Shown piece after piece: positions 60,508 through 64,000 of a stretch of 64,000 bases of DNA (its first letter is position 1; every line of letters begins with the position of its first letter). The notes beneath the pieces were generated by a model. That model made no database searches and was not told the DNA's origin. It saw only the letters and a program-made list of their open reading frames with translations. The stretch covers positions 1-64,000 of the forward strand of contig CAZEVY010000001.1 in assembly GCA_964515555.1 (NCBI GenBank). Direction: 5' to 3'. This DNA comes from CAZEVY01 sp964515555 (GTDB lineage: Bacteria; Acidobacteriota; Terriglobia; Bryobacterales; Bryobacteraceae). The translations under genes were made by a program, and so were the position numbers.

Positions 60508-61198
60508 GGAAAGGATTCAGTTTACATGAGATGAGTAGAGACACTTCGGCGCCGGCAACGGCGATCAGCGATCAGCGGTCAGCGGTCAGCGATCAGCTAT
60601 CAGCTTGCCGTCCGCGCCGGGCGCCGCGTTAACGAGACGCCCGGCGGGGTGTTCGAGGAGAATGGTGGCCTTCGGTATGCCGGGTCCGGGAGAGGGGACC
60701 TCGTGGCCGCGCGGCGCCAATCATGATCGGCGCGTTGCGGAGCGCACATTGAAGTCCTTAACCGAAAGAACCCAACGAGCCGTTCTCAGTTTGTGACATC
60801 GCGCACGACGCAGCGGGGCGCGATGTTGCCTGAACTATGGAGCGCGCCCCGCGCTGTGCGCTCCACGCCGTTACTGCTTACTGATACTTGCCATTACACC
60901 TCAGCATGGGAATCGATTCCCTCTTGTCCCGCTCCTTCCTTGTGTTTTCGGAGCGGCAAGCCTTCTGGTGCGGAACTCGCCGGTTTCGTGTCCCGGGTCC
61001 AAATTCCGCCGTGGAAGGCGCAGACGACACCAAATGACGACTTGCGATCCGGATCGCGTCGACGAGGCCGGCGACGTGCCCGGCCTTGAGTTGCCACCAG
61101 TGTAGGGGGAGGGCGAACGCCGGCCGCGGACGCCATTCGCGGAAGTGCCTGGAACGGCGGGATCTTTGCGAAATCGAAACGCTGGTGACTGCCGGAAC
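60508..61198. other. Non-coding interval with inverted repeats
   Basis: About 690 bases without a convincing gene. Contents in order: promoter of the ABC operon, the heptamer array (60563-60604), a minus-strand coding-like remnant ending HPAGRLVNAAPGADGKLI (60596-60715), and an A+T-richer part (60750-61060) with three inverted repeats: GGAGCGC/GCGCTCC at 60839-60864, a 14-bp palindrome at 60908-60921 and CCGCTCC/GGAGCGG at 60929-60956. No tRNA could be folded by eye. Confidence 0.5.
60563..60604. repeat. Heptamer array, six units of NNTCAGC
   Basis: Six uninterrupted units: gatcagc, gatcagc, ggtcagc, ggtcagc, gatcagc, tatcagc. Same period, orientation, core and copy number as 42003-42044. 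Confidence 0.85.
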
Positions 61199-61579
61199 TC
61201 AGCCGGCGGAGGCGACGACTTCGATCTCGATGAGGGCGTCCTTATCGAGCCGCGCGATCTCGACGGTGGTTTTGGCGGGGCGGTGCGGGAAATAGTGCGC
61301 GTATACCTGATTCATCGCTGGTAATTGGGTGAAAGCGGTGATGAATATATTCACTTTGGCGACGCGATCGAGCGACGAGCCGGCGGCGGCGAGAATCGCG
61401 CGGATGTTTTCGAGCGCCTGGCGCGTCTGCGCGGCGACGCCTTCGGGCAGGCGGCCGGAAGAGGGGTCGACGCCGAGTTGGCCGGAGACGTAGAGGACCT
61501 CGCCGAGCCGGACGGCCTGCGAGTAGGTGGCGTTGTTGGGCGGGATGGCGGGGACGTCAACTGGAATTGGCGACGGCAT
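61199..61579 (-). CDS. RidA/YjgF family protein lacking the usual catalytic Arg
   Basis: A 126-residue Rid-family protein, probably trimeric. NATYSQAVRLGEVLYVSGQLGVDP and NIRAILAAAGSSLDRVAKVNIFIT are typical. RidA enamine/imine deaminases carry Arg in P-A-R-[ST]; here position 103 is Lys (PAKTTVEIA). It may be a non-deaminating Rid subgroup or a conservative variant. Confidence 0.9.
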   Translation of the reverse strand: MPSPIPVDVPAIPPNNATYSQAVRLGEVLYVSGQLGVDPSSGRLPEGVAAQTRQALENIRAILAAAGSSLDRVAKVNIFITAFTQLPAMNQVYAHYFPHRPAKTTVEIARLDKDALIEIEVVASAG

Positions 61580-61587
61580 GGAGGACC

Positions 61588-61593
61588 AGTATA
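61588..61593 (-). promoter_or_regulatory. -10 TATACT of the RidA-like gene, putative leaderless start
   Basis: TATACT on the minus strand, eight bases before the ATG at 61579; no Shine-Dalgarno at a workable distance. Confidence 0.45.
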
Positions 61594-61612
61594 CGGCAGG
61601 TCATACGGCAGG

Positions 61613-62977
61613 TCAGCGCTCGGCGACGGTGTACATCTGCTCCGAGAAGCGCGACATGGCGCCGGTGAGCGGCTTATAGAAATCGCCGCAGGCCGATTGC
61701 AGGCCGCCGTGCTGCTTGTCCTTCTGAAACGACGCGAGGCTGTCGATCCAGCCGCACCAGGTGAGGCCGACGAAGCCGGGCCGGGAGAAGGCGTTTTCGG
61801 CCAGATCAAGGAAGGCCGCGGCGCGCTCCGCCTGCGTGCGGCAGTGTGGGCCGTAGGGATCGGGCATCTCGGGATAGGGGACGGCGAACGAGACGTCGCC
61901 GTTGAAGACGGGCTTGCCGGTGAGCCGCGACCATCGCTCGATCACGGGCCGCTGCTCGCGCCAGTATCCGAACATCTGCATGAAGACGAGGTCCATATGG
62001 CGGCCGGCGAGGCGGACAATGGCGTCCGGTGTGGCGGTGTTGCCGTTGAGCTTGTCGCCGACGACCAGATGATTCGGGTCGTGGCGGCGGATGGCGGCGG
62101 CGGCGACGGAGTAGTAGCGGTCGACGACGCGCTCGAGGAAGGCTTCGTTATCGCGCCGCTCGACGGCGTTGGCGGGGTCGTGAAGGGGGCGCCAATCGGC
62201 GGCGGCGGCGAGGGCGTCGAAAGAATCGAACGACGTGGCGTAGGCGCGGTTGAAGGCGGCGATATCGCGATGGCGCTCGCGCATGGTCTCGACGTAGGCG
62301 AGTTTGCCGGGCGCCGGCGCGGAGAGATTGCGGAGGACGCGCGGCCAGGTGGGGAGGCCGGGACGGGTGGCGCCGAAGGTGTTGTTGATGCGCGGGGCGG
62401 CGTCGGCTTCGGTGAAGATGGGGCAGTCGGTGAAGAAGTAGCCGATCAGCCAGGGATCGGCGGCGCGCGGGGCGGCGTCGTCGCGGGCGAGGCGGTCGCA
62501 GTGCGCGGCGAAATCGGGCGCGAAGACGTCGCGGAAGTCGGCGGCGGCGGGCGTCATGTAGTGGTTGATGGCGACGAATTCGAGGCGGTGGATGTAGGGG
62601 GCGAAGCCGCGGGGAAGTCCGCGGGTGGGCGTGTGGACGCCGAGGTGATTCATGCCGAGAGCGGTGAGGTCGTCGCGCAGCTTCTTGTGAAAGGCGGGGA
62701 GGAGCTCGGCGGGCGGGGCTTCGACGGGGACGCCGAGGCGTCCGGCCCATTGCGCGGCGCACTCCTTTCGGCGCAGGAGTCCGTAGTGGGCGTGGTTGAG
62801 ACCGAAGCCGAGGTAGGGGTGTCCGTCGGGTGTGACGAGCCACCAGCGGCGGCCGTGCTCGAGTCGGAATCGGCCGGTGGACTGGAGGCGGCGCGCGGTC
62901 CAGCCGCCGTAGGGGTCGCGTGCGGCGGCGGGGAGGAGGGGAGCGGCGAGAGTGGCGAGGAGGTCGCGGCGCCGCAT
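61613..62977 (-). CDS. Exported glycoside-hydrolase-like TIM-barrel protein
   Basis: A 454-residue protein with a signal that may be Tat-type (MRRRDLLATLAAPLL). The core looks like a clan GH-A barrel resembling agarase-like enzymes: FRLEHGRRWWLVTPDGHPYLGFGLNH at the start, LGMNHLGVHTP, DPWLIGYFFTDCP, HLVVGDKLNG, MQMFGYW, KPVFNGDVSF and LTWCGWID. Clear catalytic glutamates are not obvious: the usual NE motif is not seen. The substrate is unknown. Confidence 0.65.
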   Translation of the reverse strand: MRRRDLLATLAAPLLPAAARDPYGGWTARRLQSTGRFRLEHGRRWWLVTPDGHPYLGFGLNHAHYGLLRRKECAAQWAGRLGVPVEAPPAELLPAFHKKLRDDLTALGMNHLGVHTPTRGLPRGFAPYIHRLEFVAINHYMTPAAADFRDVFAPDFAAHCDRLARDDAAPRAADPWLIGYFFTDCPIFTEADAAPRINNTFGATRPGLPTWPRVLRNLSAPAPGKLAYVETMRERHRDIAAFNRAYATSFDSFDALAAAADWRPLHDPANAVERRDNEAFLERVVDRYYSVAAAAIRRHDPNHLVVGDKLNGNTATPDAIVRLAGRHMDLVFMQMFGYWREQRPVIERWSRLTGKPVFNGDVSFAVPYPEMPDPYGPHCRTQAERAAAFLDLAENAFSRPGFVGLTWCGWIDSLASFQKDKQHGGLQSACGDFYKPLTGAMSRFSEQMYTVAER

Positions 62978-63046
62978 ATATTGAATAGGTTACGCCGTCG
63001 ATCGGGTGGGCGGCGATCGCCGAAACATTCAGGCCCAGAAACGTTT

Positions 63047-64000
63047 ATGCCGGAAAAGCCCTACGAGCACAACCAGATCGAATTGAAGTGGCAGGCGCGC
63101 TGGGAGGACGGCCGCCTCTACGCCGCCGAGGAGAACTCGGCGCGGCCGAAGTATTACGTGCTCGAAATGCTCCCCTACCCGAGCGGCACGCTGCACGTGG
63201 GCCACGTGCGCAACTACACCATCGGCGACGCGCTGGCGCGCTACAAGTGGATGCGCGGTTACAACGTCATCCATCCGATGGGGTGGGACGCCTTCGGCCT
63301 GCCCGCCGAGAACGCCGCCATCGCCAACAACCGCCATCCGCGCGACTGGACTCGCGCCAACATCGAGTTCATGAAGCGGCAGCACCGCCGCTACGGCTTC
63401 AGCTACGACTGGGATCGCGAGGTCTCCACCTGCGAGACCGAATAATACCGCTGGAATCAGTGGTTCTACCTGAAGATGCTGGAGCGCGGCCTGGCCTATC
63501 GGCGGAAGGCGCTGGTGAACTGGTGCCCGGAGTGCGCGACGGTGCTCGCCAACGAGCAGGTGGTCGACGGCTGCTGCTGGCGCCACGAGACGACGCCGGT
63601 GGAGCAGCGCGCGCTCGAACAGTGGTTCCTGAAGATCACCGACTACGCCGAGGAGCTGCTGGCCGACATCGCGAAACTCGAAGGCGGCTGGCCGGAGCGC
63701 GTGCTGACGATGCAGCGCAACTGGATCGGACGCTCGGAGGGGGCCGAGATCGACTTCCGCGAGGCGGAGACGGGCGCGCCGATTCGCGTCTTCACCACGC
63801 GTGTCGACACGATTTTCGGCGCCACCTGCGTGATCCTGGCGCCCGAGCATCCGATGACGGCCTCGCTGGTTTCGGGGGACGCCGCGGCGCGGGTGAAATC
63901 GATGATCGACGAGCGCGCGCGCAAGGACCCGGGCGACCTGGAGAAGCGCGGCCTCGCCACGGGGCGCTTCGCCGTGAATCCCTATAGCGGCGAGCGCGTG
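63047..64000 (+). CDS. leuS: Leucyl-tRNA synthetase, 5' part, with in-frame TAA
   Basis: Class I aminoacyl-tRNA synthetase, running off the right edge. PYEHNQIELKWQARWED, the HIGH motif as PSGTLHVGHVRNY and HPMGWDAFGLPAENAAI are diagnostic; after these come VNWCPECATVLANEQV (zinc-type segment) and RNWIGRSEGAEI, entry to the editing domain. At 63443-63445 (codon 133) TAA stands where the family has the first Tyr of PEYYRW; the same frame then continues intact to the window end. A single-base error (TAC or TAT to TAA) or a real nonsense mutation explains this. Confidence 0.88.

Noticed and set aside
60960..61030. A tRNA-like T-arm (ggtccaaattcc) in the intergenic region
   Set aside because: The stem does not pair over five bases and no matching acceptor, D-arm or anticodon arm was found.

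Overview
The window looks like chromosomal DNA of an Acidobacteriota bacterium, most like the Solibacter/Bryobacter group. This is inferred from gene content, not from a marker search. The pointers are very high G+C, a Ser/Thr kinase fused to a TolB/WD40-like propeller, a DUF1592/DUF1552 gene pair, secreted PQQ dehydrogenases paired with c-type cytochromes, a cytochrome b fused to two haem-c domains, and choice-of-anchor-D repeats in a secreted protease. A run of exactly 100 N bracketed by an identical 55-bp sequence shows that this is a scaffolded draft assembly, possibly a metagenome bin, so single-base disruptions need caution.

Layout. 1-4.6 kb: 5' part of dnaK, divergent modA, and an exopolysaccharide operon (Wza-, Wzz- and tyrosine-kinase-like). 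4.8-7 kb: EVE-domain protein, an orphan nuoB, a YfiH-type laccase-domain protein and a DksA/TraR-type regulator. 7.4-14.5 kb: one minus-strand series of PpiD-like foldase, DedA protein, molybdopterin oxidoreductase, lipoprotein and polytopic membrane protein. 14.6-20.8 kb: gene relics, a VapBC pair, a 1332-residue secreted metzincin and an acyl-CoA dehydrogenase. 20.8-31.2 kb: an electron-transfer region with two PQQ dehydrogenase/cytochrome c pairs, Rieske protein and cytochrome b-cc fusion, interrupted by a sulfatase-fold enzyme, a LytTR regulator and HicAB remnants. 31.3-42.5 kb: VapBC, Ser/Thr kinase, DUF1080-isomerase fusion, a second VapBC, the DUF1552/DUF1592 pair and an enolase-superfamily enzyme. 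42.6-48.7 kb: VapBC, hslVU, secreted proteins, transaldolase, cold-shock protein. 49.3-57.3 kb: transglutaminase-like protein, MFS transporter, DinB protein, M28 peptidase, SelA-like exported PLP protein. 57.2-64 kb: gap-split secreted protein, RbsC/RbsA-type ABC transporter, a structured non-coding stretch, RidA-like protein, a probable glycosidase and the start of leuS.

How the genes work together. The quinoprotein dehydrogenases probably oxidise alcohols or sugars in the periplasm and pass electrons to the di-haem cytochromes encoded beside them. The Rieske/cytochrome b-cc unit would be the quinol-oxidising complex. The secreted hydrolases, the sugar ABC transporter, the MFS carrier and the DUF1080/enolase-family enzymes suit a heterotrophic degrader of plant or soil polymers.

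Two patterns stand out. First, six toxin-antitoxin loci, intact or decayed, lie within about 29 kb. Three of them sit between a full gene and a truncated, same-orientation, homologous piece of that gene. Second, many genes have a TANNNT -10-like box 5-8 bases before the start codon and no usable Shine-Dalgarno, which suggests frequent leaderless transcription. Other points of note are a TAA codon at a conserved tyrosine position of leuS, a near-consensus dnaK promoter inside the modA signal-peptide codons, and two six-unit arrays of a 7-bp repeat in front of genes.
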